DNA of 64,000 nucleotides from Burhinus oedicnemus. Lineage: Eukaryota > Chordata > Aves > Charadriiformes > Burhinidae. Shown here in pieces: positions 1 through 18,453 of this stretch. Below the pieces are notes generated by a model. The model ran no database searches. It was not told where the DNA came from and saw nothing but the letters and a program-made list of their open reading frames with translations. A program made the translations under genes and the position numbers. The DNA is taken from NCBI GenBank assembly GCA_008921705.1, contig VFFE01007500.1, positions 2,966,587 through 3,030,586 on the forward strand, given 5' to 3'. Each line of letters opens with the position of its first letter. The stretch's first letter is position 1.

Positions 1-70
1 TTAAAAAACTCTTGAAAGAAAAAACCCCTATTTTTTATATCCTGTTCTAACTTTTTTTAATTTGATTTGA

Positions 71-232
<162 letters not shown>

Positions 233-709
233 TGATGCAGATTTGCTAATGATGAACATGCACTTGAAGTCAGAACCATAACGCTTGATGAGATCACTAT
301 TTTTTCTCTGTAATAGAGTCCCTCCTTAATTTCATATGTCATGTGGCTAACTGCAACTCTACAAAATATGAATTTTATAGTAGAAGAAACAATTTTATTT
401 TTACATTATTTGTGTAGTTTTTTTGATTGGAAGCCACTGGAGAATTGTGACTTAATTGCAAATATGACTACTACTTATTATATCTTGTCCATGTTTTTTA
501 CGAGTAGAGGTAAGCAGGTTACAGGTAAGGTTCAGTTTATGAGCTGTGTCAACAAACTTTAAAAGTAATTAATCAAATACTGAATACAGTGAACACAGAA
601 ATGTTCATCATGGTGATCTCACCAATACTGAGATCCAATGTCTTGTAGGATCCAGGTCAGTGCTTATGGTATGTTGCTGAGTAGACCTATTGGATGCTTT
701 CTCCCCTAG

Positions 710-892
<183 letters not shown>

Positions 893-1404
893 TAAAAAAA
901 AAAACCATGTCAGGACACAAGTTTTAAACTAGGCATTAGGGAAAAAACACATGAACTGTAAGGAACTTTAAGGGCTGGAATAGATTAGCTAGGAAGTGTG
1001 TGGTATATCTTTCATGGGTGGTTTGTAAGGACACATTAGGCAAACAACCTTTTGGAATGCTGTGCACAACTGATCCTCTGGTGGGGCAAGGGGGTGGACT
1101 AAGCGACATCCTAAAGTATCTCTTAGCCTTCTATTGTGTTATTGCCATGGGCATTTAGGATTCTCTAAAGACTATGTTTGAAGTTTTTATCATTCCAGAA
1201 GAGAGGGAAAGAAAGAATGGAAGAAAGAGAGAAGGAAGGAAGTGGACAAAGCAGGATTTTCCGAAAGATAAATCCTCAAATACTGTGCTTTTGTATTCTG
1301 TGAGCTAAATGATCCAAATAAAGTCCCTTTGAGATTACTGTTGGTGCTACCACAGTGGCAGACAGCTAAGCTCTCAAATTAATAAATAAGTTTCCTTATT
1401 ACAG

Positions 1405-1501
1405 GATATGGAAGCTGACCAAACTACTCTTGAGAGAAAAACTCTTAGAAGGGCCATGTACCCCAGAGAATCTAAATCACAACTGGAAGATGAAGATGAA
1501 G
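1405..1501 (+). CDS. ABCC9: ABCC9 exon ~23: linker and start of the acidic ED domain
   Basis: 97 nt (32 codons plus 1 base), acceptor ttacag, donor gtatgt at 1502. It encodes [20 protein letters not shown], and its last five codons (E-D-E-D-E) open the run of acidic residues known in SUR2 as the ED domain. That run is completed by the next exon. In mammals the ED domain takes part in coupling nucleotide binding to channel gating. Confidence 0.94.
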
Positions 1502-3594
1502 GTATGTTTTATCATTTCACTTTATTTACTCTATTACCATGTTTCATTGCCTTTCCACTTGAATAACTGGCAGTTCTTAGCAACAAAGTATGAAGATGTT
1601 GATGACACTTGGTAATAACAGTGGAAAGTCCAATACTTTGACCTGTTTACAATATGACTTGTTTAAGGGATTCTCCATAGATTTCTCTAAACATTGTGCA
1701 GGGGTAAGGGTCTAGCAAAACAAGTCAATTTCTGTGCTAACTTATACTACCTGGAGGTAGTGAGGGGTGAGATAGAAGTAAAACAGTAAGAATTGTAATT
1801 AAAGCAAATCAAGGTACCTCTGCCTAGTCATTGGCACAATAATGTTAGATCAGCTGTAGCCCTGTCCCTCATGACATATCTGTGAATGGTCCGTTCTGGG
1901 CTTTTGAAATACCACTATGTGATCAAACTTGTAGCTATTTTCAATTCCTTTTTGGATATAAAGTTAACCTGCTATTTTTCTAGCACAGACTATTTATGGG
2001 AGAAACTTTAGGCTTTGTTCACAAGCTTAGCTTCTTGTTCCCCCCAGGTCTTGGTGCTTTTAGAGATGCAGATTCAGATTCACTTCCCTTTTAAACTGGG
2101 GTGGGGGTCAGAGTGGTTGGATATTCGAAGCTGGCAACAAGACCCATCAAGAACATCCCTGGATTGCTAGACCAGGCCTAAAGAGAGTAGTCAGCTCTGG
2201 CAAGCAGTAAGTTTGTGCCAGGGAAGAGAAGAGGTGAACTGCGGGCTTCACCTTAACTCAACAGGAGCACTAATTTTAAGGATTATCATGGCAATGTTGG
2301 CTGGAGTGATCGCAGAGTGCACACTGGCTATTAGCAGGCTCTTTATTGCTGCCTTGTGTTTCATCTGGCAACACTCATGATGGATTGTCATCTTAAGTCA
2401 CAGGTCTGTAGGTCCTGGATTGCTCCATTTTGAAGAGATTCCCAATCACTGCGCAATAGGCAGAGCTGGACCCCAAAGCCCTTGAGATGGAAATATTATG
2501 TTGGCTTCATACTTCTTTGGCAGAGCTGAGCAAAACGCCTCTTACTATGTGCAGTCATCAGTACACTTTACCAGTTAAATGCTTGGAGGAGTTTAAATTG
2601 AGGTCGTTCCCAAGCACCTCCTTTTGGTCTGTGCCAGAAAGCCTTGCCAAAAACCTGTATCTTCATTGTGGGGTAAGATAGAAAACACAGGGGAAAAAGA
2701 CATATCCATATAGTCCACAGAATGCCTGCAAAAAGCAGACATCATTCAGATCAAAAAACACATATCAATAACTTTGGGGCAGAAATATAACCTGACATTG
2801 CATTCTAGGTCACCCATACTTATTATGCGACCTAGGGAACGTACACAAAGTCTCTGTGTCCCAAAAAGTGCAGAATTTCAACTTTCAAGAAATCACTTAC
2901 TATTTCATTTTTAATGTTCAAAAGCAGAAATGAGTGGAAGTGCTGTTAGTTCAGGGCTGTCAAAATCAGGTCAACATTTCTCTTCCCCAAGTGCGACCTG
3001 CAAAGCTGTGAGATGCATATTCTTATTACCTGGAAAAAAATAATAATTTGTCATGTTTATGCAGCTATGAAATATATATTTCCCATAGCAGAAGTCTTCC
3101 ACCAGTTGTATTTCAGTATAATGCAAACAATTAGCATTTGATCATAAACAAAACTTTATTACTCTTGAATGAAGGGAAAATTGAACACTTTCATGCAACA
3201 GATGTCAGAGCCTCTGGACAGAAAGCTTTGGAGAGCTTTCTAGAATCTTCCATGTGATCCAAAGTGCTCTGCTGACTGTATAATAAAAGTAGGTGAACAG
3301 GTTGGGAAAGGCCTTGTATCTTACTATAGAGTCAGTACTGAAGACCTGACTTACAAAAATATCTTATTAACAAAACTGTAACAAGTCAAAGACTCACGGT
3401 CTATAGAGTTACTCAAAGAGCACAGAGAAGTCTTATGAAAATATGTCTGAAGCGTTTGCTGTTTTTAAATGGCAAATTGAATTTTGCCCTTAAAATTAAA
3501 ATTCAAAACAAAAAAAGTCAACCAAATCCAGTAAAAGCAGGTATAATTCTTAGTACTGCATCCAAGCTAATGAGATCAAATTTCTGAGTCACAG
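1502..3594 (+). other. ABCC9: ABCC9 intron, no recognised element
   Basis: 2.1-kb intron with canonical GT-AG ends. Several short open frames occur, the longest 64 codons at 2487-2681, without splice context or similarity I recognise. I see no transposon. Confidence 0.7.
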
Positions 3595-3842
3595 AGGAAG
3601 AAGAGGAAGAAGATGAAGATGATAATATGTCAACTGTCTTGAGGCTCAGGACAAAGATGCCATGGAAAACCTGCTGGAGATATTTAACCTCTGGAGGATT
3701 TTTCTTGCTCTTTCTGATGATTTTCTCAAAGTTGTTGAAACACTCAGTTATAGTGGCGATAGATTATTGGCTTGCTACGTGGACATCCATGGACAATGCA
3801 AATGAAGTCAGGAACGCTGATGATGTTAAGAGCACAAATAAG
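3595..3842 (+). CDS. ABCC9: ABCC9 exon ~24: acidic linker, first TMD2 helix
   Basis: 248 nt. The first two bases complete a Glu codon started in the previous exon, and the exon ends in phase 0 at donor gtgggc (3843). It completes the acidic run (15 consecutive Glu/Asp across the junction), then encodes [20 protein letters not shown] and the first helix of transmembrane domain 2 ([16 protein letters not shown]... to DYWLATWTS). The tail [18 protein letters not shown] is an extracellular loop that differs from, and is longer than, the mammalian one. The next intron (3843-4751) holds nothing I recognise. Confidence 0.95.
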
Positions 3843-4751
3843 GTGGGCCACATCTTGGAGCTTGACAGGAAAAAAAAAAATGTTCTAAAGTAATTATTTG
3901 CTGTTCATCTAGAAGCCAGCTAGACTGGAAAGATAGATAGGTATAGTGAGGTTGATTATTATATAGGATAGGTGAATTGTTTATGATAAAACATGACAAT
4001 TCAAATTTTGTCAATCTTTTCAAACATGCAAAACTGAAACAGAAGCGTGTTTGAAGTTAGAAAAATTATTGACTTTTCAAAGGAAGGAATCTCATACTAA
4101 ACATTTCCATCTGGGTTTTTTAACACCTAAGTCAATGACTCCAGTTTCCTAACCGCTGGCTGTCCAGTAATGTTCTGCCAGAAAAAAAGTCTTCAAATGT
4201 ACTACTGAAATACAATCTGCTTATAGCTGTAAATTAAACTCATATACAAATATCTTACTGGAATCCACTTAGTAAACTTTCAGAAGGCTTAAACATGTTA
4301 TAGCTCTGGCAGATTAGTTTAGGATTTGCTCTGGGAATTTCAGCGGTGCTTGAACTTAATAAAGTAGAAATTTCCAACATCTCTCAAATGCCTTAATTCT
4401 TGATAGGTTCTACTTTGGTTGTCTGAGTTTCTTGGCTAAAAATTTGCATACTTTTGTATCTGTCCAGTTAGTCTATCTTCACAGTCCTAAGTACTATCAC
4501 TTCAGGGTCTTGAAGGGTACTGATCAGTAGGTTGAGGGATCTTAGAACTGCCAGGTCTTCTAATTATGTGAACTTAATGAATTGCAGTTCCATCATAGTT
4601 CTTTTCTTTCCCAAAGATTATATTAATATAATTATGTAATATAAGTGATGTGCCATACTAGCTGATTGGTACCACGTACCTTGGGAACTTCCTAGTACAA
4701 AAGAGAAATGTGTGTTTATTTCTATGATTGAAGTATTTGTCATTTTATTAG

Positions 4752-4900
4752 ACCTATCATGTAGCCGTCTTCAGCATCCTCTCTGGAGCAGGGATTGTCC
4801 TTTGCCTCATCACATCTCTGACTGTGGAGTGGATGGGCCTCACAGCAGCTAAGAACCTACACCATAATCTCCTCAACAAGATCATCCTTGGACCAATCAG
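4752..4900 (+). CDS. ABCC9: ABCC9 exon ~25: second TMD2 helix
   Basis: 149 nt (49 codons plus 2), acceptor ttattag, donor gtacag at 4901. It encodes [20 protein letters not shown] and then [27 protein letters not shown], the second membrane helix of TMD2 and the cytosolic stretch leading to the coupling helix. It is strongly conserved with mammalian SUR2. The next intron (4901-5668) shows no repeat or gene. Confidence 0.95.
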
Positions 4901-5642
4901 GTACAGCAAAAAAAACGTTGCTCCTGAAAAGCTACATGGTTAAAACCTGTCCCATTTGTAACTGGGAGGGTACTCCCGTGAAAAGCTCTTGTATTTGCCC
5001 CATTTCCTTCAAGGACTCAAAAAGTGAAAATAACTAGTGAGGTAATCAGGGGGAGAAAATTCCATGTCAGAACATGTGAAATTCTGCCCCCTTTTTTCTC
5101 TGGCTGAAACATGCCAGATAGCTGACACCCCCTTCAAGGTTGGGCTGTCAAGGAAGGCTTTGAGTGTAGTTCTAGCTCCAGCTCTGAGCAATGGGCATGG
5201 TGCCAAATGATGTGGCTTCTTCTGATGGTTGGGGACAGGTTCTGTGCATGATAATCACAGTCTCTCACCAGCAGCAGGATAGCCAAAAGGTTGCCTGCAT
5301 AACAAATACAGTTATCACGGTGCTTTCATGAAACAGTAACTGAGCCCTGGTGCAGGAGGTTTAGTAGCAGCCAGGGACAGATTGTGATCTTTGGAAGCGA
5401 TCTTAAATCTTGAGGGACCGTGGATGAAAGAGCCGGAGGCAAGGTGGTAGGTTTTTGGAAGAGTAGACAATATTTTTTGGGAGGGCAAATCCCAAGAGAA
5501 GCATTTAGATAGTCAGGTTGCAGACATTATGGTCTGTTATGTTATTCATATTTATTGCTTGGTTTTAGAAAATGGCTGGGCACTGCCCTGTGTTCTGTCT
5601 GACCAGGCATTTTATCCAAAACTGGAATTCCTTTTCAGGTAA

Positions 5643-5804
<162 letters not shown>

Positions 5805-6564
5805 TAAGATGATATATTAAAATACTCAGTAGAGAAAGGCATAGCAAAAACAGGCTCTGGGAATGATAATAGACAAACTCAAAATAGAAACTACAGATAT
5901 TTGTAGTACGGTAAGTAGGCAGTTAACCATTAGAATAAATGTGGTGGGAGATGGTGGCTCTCAACTTCCTCATATGCAGACTGGTTGCTTCTTTTGGAAG
6001 ATCTGGATTAGCAAAGCACCAGATTTTGGGCTCAAACCAGGAGACAGGGTAGAATATAATAACTTTAACTATATGGAAGTACACGTGACAAATAGATGTT
6101 CCATCCTGGCTGTAGCACATGTGAATTTAGAGCATTCGGGGAGAGGAAGGGATGCTTTCACTATGGCTGTGAATTAAAATGTTTGCATGATCGATAATCC
6201 TAAATGTAAGGGTGATGGGAACATGGAAGGAAAATAAAGAGGCTCTGAGAAAGAGCATGTTCTCTCTCTAAATATTTGGGATATCAAGAACAATTTTCTC
6301 TTTCTTGCCTGTTATATAAACGAGGTGGAAATAGCTCCTATTTCCCCATGATCTTTGAAACACTGACCTTTAGAAAAAAACCTACTGACTCATTTTTTAA
6401 CCTCTGCACATTTGAGTAGTAGATGCACAGAAACATAAAGGCTCCTGATATAAGGAGAAGATCAATGAGTGCAGTGGTATCAGTCCACTTTCCCTATGGT
6501 CCCCTATAGAAAAAGGCACATCATGGTACTACCAGCCTTATGTTTGGTTTTTGTTTCACTCTAG

Positions 6565-9575
<3,011 letters not shown>

Positions 9576-9668
9576 GGACCTCCAGGAACTTGATGACAGC
9601 ACCCAGCTACCTTTACTCTGTCACTTCTCTGAGACAGCTGAAGGCCTTACCACCATTAGAGCATTCAG
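9576..9668 (+). CDS. ABCC9: ABCC9 exon ~28: TMD2 intracellular helix
   Basis: 93 nt (1 + 30 codons + 2), acceptor cttccag, donor gtccgt at 9669. It encodes [20 protein letters not shown] and then [10 protein letters not shown], an intracellular segment of TMD2 that is invariant among SUR2 proteins. The donor (AG then gtccgt) is weaker than the others but is fixed by the split Arg codon shared with the next exon. Confidence 0.94.
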
Positions 9669-11867
9669 GTCCGTAAAACAAATGATTAGAAGGAGGCTTG
9701 GGTTTTGGTCTGGCACGTGCAGCTTGCTTGGAGCGTGTCTGAAGGCAAATTGTTGGATTTGCTGGACTTTAATTAAGCCATCTCAAAAATGGGAAAAGGT
9801 TTTGTTTTCCTGTTGGTTTGCCATGCCTCTAAACACTTGTGCATATTTTCAGTAACACACTAATCTATCTGTATTGATTTTCCACTGAATTAAAGATGAT
9901 GACTTCTTTAAGATACGGTATTTAAACTTCTAAGGTGTCTAGTTTAACCATGCCTTGCTTGGACAGCAGGGAGCTCTCCTTTGCTGGGAAGGCACAGGCA
10001 CCACTCCTTCAGACCCCCCTGCTATATCCTACAAGCTGTGCTATCCAAGTGATTCAATGATCCTGAATCGTTTCTGTATTTAACCCACTCCTCAGGCAGG
10101 GAAACATCATTATAGTGCTCTCCAACTGAAAGTCGGTATGCAACAAGGGAGGCTTTCCAAGAAAACTACAGCAGAACAGAACTTGATCTTCATAGCCTAA
10201 AACCTAAGCCTTGTCAATCAAAATCGAAAAATAAATTCCAGAAGATTCAGAGAATTTTTCCAACTTTCCATGCATGTATTTTTTTCTCTACTTACTACGT
10301 GAAATACAGACCAAATTCTCCTTATATATTCACTACATTATAGCTAGCATGACTCTGGCAAAGTGCCAGCTCGATGTTACTCCCCAGTAAGCGTAACTTG
10401 TACTCATTCTGTACACTTTAGAGTTTTGAACAGGTACAGATCTCACTGCTATGCTATTTACGCACCTATTTGATAAGCTTAAGACTGCTTCATCAATTCA
10501 AGCTACCTTTAGGACCTAGGCTATTAGTTCAGAGTGCTGCAGTAAGGACTGTGGCAGGACAGGCGAATATGTTGCTGTGTTGAAGAGATGTGAGCCAGTG
10601 GTCAACATGAAATGTTGTAACAAGCTTTATCAACCAGAATGATGTATTGAAACAGTAAATCATAATTAAGGCCTGATGCTGAGGTATGCTGAGTGCTTCT
10701 TGAGACATTCAGAGTGGCCTTTCATCACACTATCTCCTGAGAAAGATGGAGGAGCTTAGCACTTCTTGGGAGTCGTTCAACTTTTCTTTACCTTAGAAAA
10801 CAGCAATGTGGGCTTGGATGGCAGAGAGCAAAAGGCAGCCCAAGGGAAGGAGTGGGCATCATAACCATCACTTGGCTTTTCCAGGATCTCTGGTGCTAAT
10901 CTAAGACGTTTCATTTCCTTGCCTGTGCTCCACTGTCAACCAAACCTGAAGTCTCCAGCGGTTTTTGTCAGCAAGCTCATATTTACTAATAGTCCTGTTA
11001 GTCATTGTCTGCAGTTTGAGTTCAGTATGTTCCAGGATAAAATAGAGCAGCTCCTCACATAACTTACCACAAAGTAGCACAGTTGGATCAGAACGCAAAT
11101 TCAGTGACCTTTGCTGTTTGTCATCTGACAGGATAAAAGTCTAAAACTGCCCAGAAGATGAGCTGGACATGGATGAAAAGATACAGATTAAGCACGTCAG
11201 ATTTTCCATTAGGAAAACAGGAGTTTTGCTGCCAGAAAGGCAGACGAGCTGAATATTCAGTGCATCTTTGCTCCTCCTCGCGTCATCACCAGTTGTTTTG
11301 GGGATGTTGCTTGCCATGTTTACAAGCTGTGCAGAGGGAAATCAAGTATCAGTGGGAAAAGGAGGAAAAAAAAAAAAAAAGAGGTTTCTGGCAGAACAGA
11401 GATTACAGGTGCTTCACAGCAGGGCCCTGAGACTTCGAAATGGAAGAGCTGGCCATGATAAAACAGATGATAAGCTGCTGAATGAAGCTTGGTTAGTTTG
11501 TTCAAGTGAGGGTATTTAACAGACAGTAGAATGTGAAACAGCAAAATTGTTTCCATCTGACTGCAGGTCATACCTAAAGTACCCTAAGGTGCCATGAATT
11601 TAATGCACTTACGCCTACAGAGATTTCTCCCTTCCCTCCCAAAGCTCTCTTAGGCGCTCTGACATCCTTCCACTGTTTTTTAAACATGAAGGGCATTACA
11701 TGGGAAGAGAGAGAAACAAGTGACAATGGAGGTAACACCACTCATTTTTGTAATTCAGAAATGATCGATAGCTCTCCCTGGTTGTAGCTGTCCAAGTTGC
11801 TTTGGCAATGTGTGACTGGCTGAGAAAACAGCTGAGCTGAGTAGCTGAAAGATATTGATCTACTCAT

Positions 11868-12571
11868 GTCCAGCATGTCGAGGGAGGTGATTCTGCCCCT
11901 CTACTCATCTCTCAAGAGACTCCACCTGGAATACTGTGTCCAGCTCTGGAGCCCCCAACATAATGTCCTGGTTTGAGTCTCTCTTTTCGCTCTCTCTCTT
12001 CTGCCTCCCTTCGGAAGTGGAGCAGGAGAGAGAGAGCATCTGTCATTCCACCTGATTGGGCCAATCTGGCCCAAACCATGACACATAAGAAGGACATGGA
12101 CCTGTTGGAGCGGGTCCAGAGAAGGATCATGAAGATGATCAGAGGGTTAGAGCACCTCTGCTATGAGGACAGGCTGAGAGAGTTGGGGTTGTTCAGCCTG
12201 GACAAGAGAAGGCTCGGGGGAGACCTTATAGCAACCTTCCAGTACCTAAAGGGGGCCTACAAGAAAGATGGGGATGGACTCTTTATCAGGGAGTGTAGCA
12301 ATAGGACGAGGGGTAACTCTTTTGAAGTGAAAGAGGGTAGATTTAGATTAGATATTGGGAAGAAATTTTTTGCTGTGGGGGGTGGCGAGGCACTGGAACA
12401 GGTTGCCCAGGGAAGTTGTGGGTGCCCCATCCCTGGAAGTGTTCAAGGCCAGGTTGGACGGGGCTTGGAGCAACCTGGTCTAGTGGAGGGTGTCCCTGCT
12501 GATGGCAGGGGGGTTGGAACTAGATGATTTTTAAGGTCCCTTCCAACCTAAATCATTCTGTGATTCTGTGA
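11868..12571 (+). mobile_element. CR1 LINE 3' end (5'-truncated), in ABCC9 intron
   Basis: A 5'-truncated copy of the avian CR1 LINE in sense orientation with ABCC9. The landmarks are the familiar CR1 tail: a translated frame with MDLLERVQRRIMKMIRGLEH, YEDRLRELGLFSLDKRR, FQYLKGAYKKDGDGLFIREC and FRLDIGKKFFAV (the C-terminal tail of ORF2), then the 3' end around ggttggaactagatgatt and the short terminal ATTCTGTG direct repeats (12554-12571). The protein frame shifts after about 12390, so the copy is dead. It is interrupted by a 120-bp insertion at 11964-12083. The exact 5' boundary is uncertain by tens of bases. Confidence 0.93.
11964..12083. mobile_element. 120-bp TG...CA insertion with imperfect inverted ends, nested in CR1
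   Basis: The CR1 sequence breaks at caacataa and resumes at cataagaagg. The intervening 120 bp begin TGTCCTGGTTTG and end CAAACCATGACA, so the ends are inverted repeats with one mismatch in 12. The host bases CATAA (or ACATAA, since one base is shared) occur on both sides (11958-11963 and 12083-12088), as expected of a target-site duplication. The interior is CT/GA-rich and too short to code. The TG...CA ends resemble bird LTR termini. It could be a miniature non-autonomous LTR-like or TIR element. The family is not identified. Confidence 0.8.
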
Positions 12572-13066
12572 TACGTTAGTTGAAGCCTTAGAGATGTCAC
12601 TCCCATTGAAGACTCCTGCAGCTGGCCAGGTAACTTCTGAAATCAGATTTTAAGCTGACAGGTGAGCCCTCTGCTCTTGTTTGTGAGGAAGAAGCAAGGG
12701 GCCACAGCAGTGCTCACCTGTGAGAGGACTGGAAGGCTGCAGCAGCCACAGTCCGCAGCTATAAAAGTGGATATGCTGTGGGAAGTAAAACCTGTCCCTA
12801 GCACGCTGGCATTGCAGTCACCTTTAGGGGACAGGCTCTGATCCAAAATCTGGTGCAAGACAATTGCCTGTTGAAGAAATTCCTACCCACTGTATGTGTC
12901 ACTCTGCCTGGCTAAGGAGAGCCCCGGCAGCAGGTATGGGTCCTCAGGGAAGAGTTTTTAACCCAAAGTTTGGCAAACAGAGAAGGGCAAAAAGTTTTGG
13001 TTTGGGGGAGGGAGAGAAGAGTTTAATGCTTCATCCTTTTGTGTATGAGGGTGTAATGTGTTGTAA

Positions 13067-15599
<2,533 letters not shown>

Positions 15600-15701
15600 G
15601 ATTACCTCGGTGCTTGTATAGTTCTGACTGCAGCTGTCACTTCCATCACCGAAGGGCCTCACTCAGGGTTTGTGGGGCTAGGTCTTCTGTATGCTCTGAC
15701 G
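15600..15701 (+). CDS. ABCC9: ABCC9 exon ~30: TMD2 helices 5-6
   Basis: 34 codons, phase 0 to 0, acceptor ggttccag, donor gtacgt at 15702. It encodes [20 protein letters not shown] and then [14 protein letters not shown]. The hydrophobic stretches are the last two membrane helices of TMD2, and the short loop between them ([10 protein letters not shown]) differs from the mammalian one. Confidence 0.95.
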
Positions 15702-18332
15702 GTACGTACCAAGGCAAAGTGTAAGAACTTTCAGACCAACGTGTTAATTTTATGATATTTTTAAAAATACATATACATGGTTATCTTCCAGCTTTCTTAA
15801 TCTTGAAAAAAACAATCTTGCAAATAATGGATCCGAGCCAAAGTTGAGAGAGTTCAGGGCAACTTGGACTTGCTTCAGGTTTTATGAGCCAATTAAAAAA
15901 ACACAACCATTCCCAGGCCCTGCGTGCTCCCAAGCAGAGCAGGAAAATTAAAAATGCGTAAGAGGACCTGCTGTGCACTCTGTTTTGCACAACACAGTGT
16001 TGGTTCCGCCTGTATGTGGCAAAACCTGCCAGAAAATACTATCCCACAAACTGTCATAACCCGAGTAATGTTTAACCAAAGACCAGATAAATAATTGCTG
16101 AAGAACCAGAAATGCCAGTTCTACCTTTGGAAGGAAAACTACTCAGATGCCCAATATTGTCCACAAAATTCTGAATGGATTTGGGGATTGGGACCTTTCG
16201 GGCTGGTAGGCGTTGTTCATAATGACAGGCAGCAGTAAGAAAGCAGTGCATTATGAGCATAGAGTGAGTACGATCACCATAGAGAGTAGAAATATCACTG
16301 AATTAACCATGAGAGCGGGGACAAAAGTAGTATGAGGATAATGGCAGGAAGAATTTTGGAAATAATTGCTGGCATGGCAGAAAACTGGCTGCTTTATGGC
16401 ACTGGCATGAGGGAGGGATATGGGCATGGGTCTAACACTGAGATTTGGCTTTGCGTGTGAACGCTGGCAAGCCTATGGTTACAACAGAAAGATCTCGGCA
16501 GCTGCCTTGAGGTGGCCTTAGATCCCCTTCGTGCTGCTCTTGCAGCACTGTGAGAATCTGCCAGCAACTGAGAATCAGTCCCAGTGCTTCAGCTTCACTT
16601 TGAAAACATTCCTGGTAATCCTGCTTCATTAGCAGGGATCTGGAAGCGCCAAGATGTCTGCATCATCTTTGTCTACTTTGTATTTAGTCTGTATTTGCAA
16701 ACAGATCATTAGTGCAAATTAGCCATTTGCTGAAGTCTGGCATAGCGGAGGAAGAAATGCTGCAGTCATCAAGTGATTACCTGTTTCTGTCCTACCCCAC
16801 AATAACACTGATGAAACTTTGAATGTAGTTGGATCGTTATCTGTGTCCCCTGGCAGGTTTTTGTATCATTTCTCTTTGGAGCTAAGAGAGGCCTAATGTT
16901 TGGACGTGGATGAGAGCAAACTGTTTGTACCAACATTGTGTTTACAGTAGACATCCATAAGCTTATTCTCTCCCCTTGTATAAACACTGCCAACTCCCTT
17001 GCACAACTGCGATGAAGGTTGAAATAATGGGTAGAGCCTTTCAGATGCCAGGCTCTGTTATCAAATCTGCCAGATCTATGATTGCAGCCTGCTACTCCAT
17101 AACAACAGTTCTGCAGAATGTTTAGCTTATCTGCAAACGTACCCACTTCCGTAACTTCCTGACTCAAAAACTGGACTCCGAATGAGTGGGTTTCTGAACA
17201 ACAAAGAAAATAATAACCCCTAGAATAACTCTATCCTAAGGATACAGCTAGCAATTAAACCCTCTAAATTGACAACAAATGTTATTGCTGAAGCTCAGTG
17301 AAAATTATTTACTGTATGCCTATTGCATCCGCATTAGGTTAGTGGAAAAGAAGTGGCGCTGGGTGATTTATTCATAGCGAACTTCTTATTTGGCAGATTC
17401 AGCAATCGCCCCCAGATAAATGACAAAAACTTTCTCTGAATGTGTTTGTTTTCACTAAGTTAAGTTTCTCAACCTTTATTCAGGCATGTAAAGTATCTCA
17501 ATTTTTAAAGGTGCTTGCCAACCAACTGTTCATAATAAGATCAGTTTTTCTTTTTTATATGAGCACCTAAATACAGACTTAGGAACATTTAGGAAATGTT
17601 TAGGAAATTGCTTTACAATTTTCAGCCTTAAATAGTCAGTCCTGACTAGAGATCATTTTCTCTAAGCTACTGGGTATTGTTAGACAACTAATTATCAACT
17701 ACTATCTACTACAAGTAATACCTTTACTATTGGTCAAATCCTTTTGATTACAAATGGGAATAAAAACCAAGAAGGAAATACCACTGAACTGATAATACAT
17801 TTTTTCTCATATATTCCCTATGCTAAAAAACCTCACATTTTCCACAGAGAGAAATGAATTATCTAAATATGTAGAGAAGGAAACAGAAGTGAAATGCCTA
17901 TCAAATCTCTTCAATATACTTGCAAATCTTTAGTTGCAGTCTTTGAAAGATTAGAAAATGCAGTATTTCCAAACAGCCCTTCCAATTTTGATTTTTTCAT
18001 GTGTTTAAAGAAGATGCTGAGAACAAGAGATTCCCTTAATCAGTCACATCGTCAGACAGTAGGTACAACCTTTCCATATTTCTCCTTCAAAAAACAAGGA
18101 TGAGAACACTGAGCACTAAATTAATATGTCAGGGTTGTTTCTGTTGGAGTATGACAGGCTTATTACATATTTGATGCTGTTGCACTGAGTTTTGAACTGT
18201 TGTAACGTCAATAAGAGACCCACTGGGCTGAGTCAGCCCAAAGACTTACAGATTTATCCAACCTTATTCGCAAACAGGTAGATGAACAGACAGAAGGCTG
18301 AACCTTGTCCTTGTTTTCATTTTGTGATGCAG
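15702..18332 (+). other. ABCC9: ABCC9 intron, 2.6 kb
   Basis: Canonical intron. It contains a 132-codon open frame on the minus strand (16769-17167) that I do not recognise and treat as chance. I see no transposon or RNA gene. Confidence 0.7.
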
Positions 18333-18453
18333 ATAACCAACTATCTGAACTGGGTGGTGAGGAATCTGGCTGATCTGGAGGTGCAGATGGGTGCAGTAAA
18401 AAAAGTACACAGCTTCCTGAACATGGAGTCGGAGAACTACGATGGCTACTTGG
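18333..18453 (+). CDS. ABCC9: ABCC9 exon ~31: TMD2-NBD2 junction
   Basis: 121 nt (40 codons plus 1), acceptor gatgcag, donor gtactg at 18454. It encodes [20 protein letters not shown] and then [20 protein letters not shown]. It closes the last membrane helix and begins the cytosolic linker into NBD2. The final G pairs with AT of the next exon to give Asp. The next intron (18454-19406) has no recognised element. Confidence 0.95.

Noticed and set aside
5863..6177. 104-codon open frame in an ABCC9 intron
   Set aside because: No flanking splice sites in frame with SUR2 and no match to any part of the receptor.
11973..12527. 184-codon open frame in an ABCC9 intron
   Set aside because: It is the ORF2 tail of a truncated, frameshifted CR1 LINE with a nested insertion, not a host gene.
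16769..17167. 132-codon minus-strand open frame inside an ABCC9 intron
   Set aside because: No recognisable domain, signal or family. One frame of this length is plausible by chance in 64 kb.
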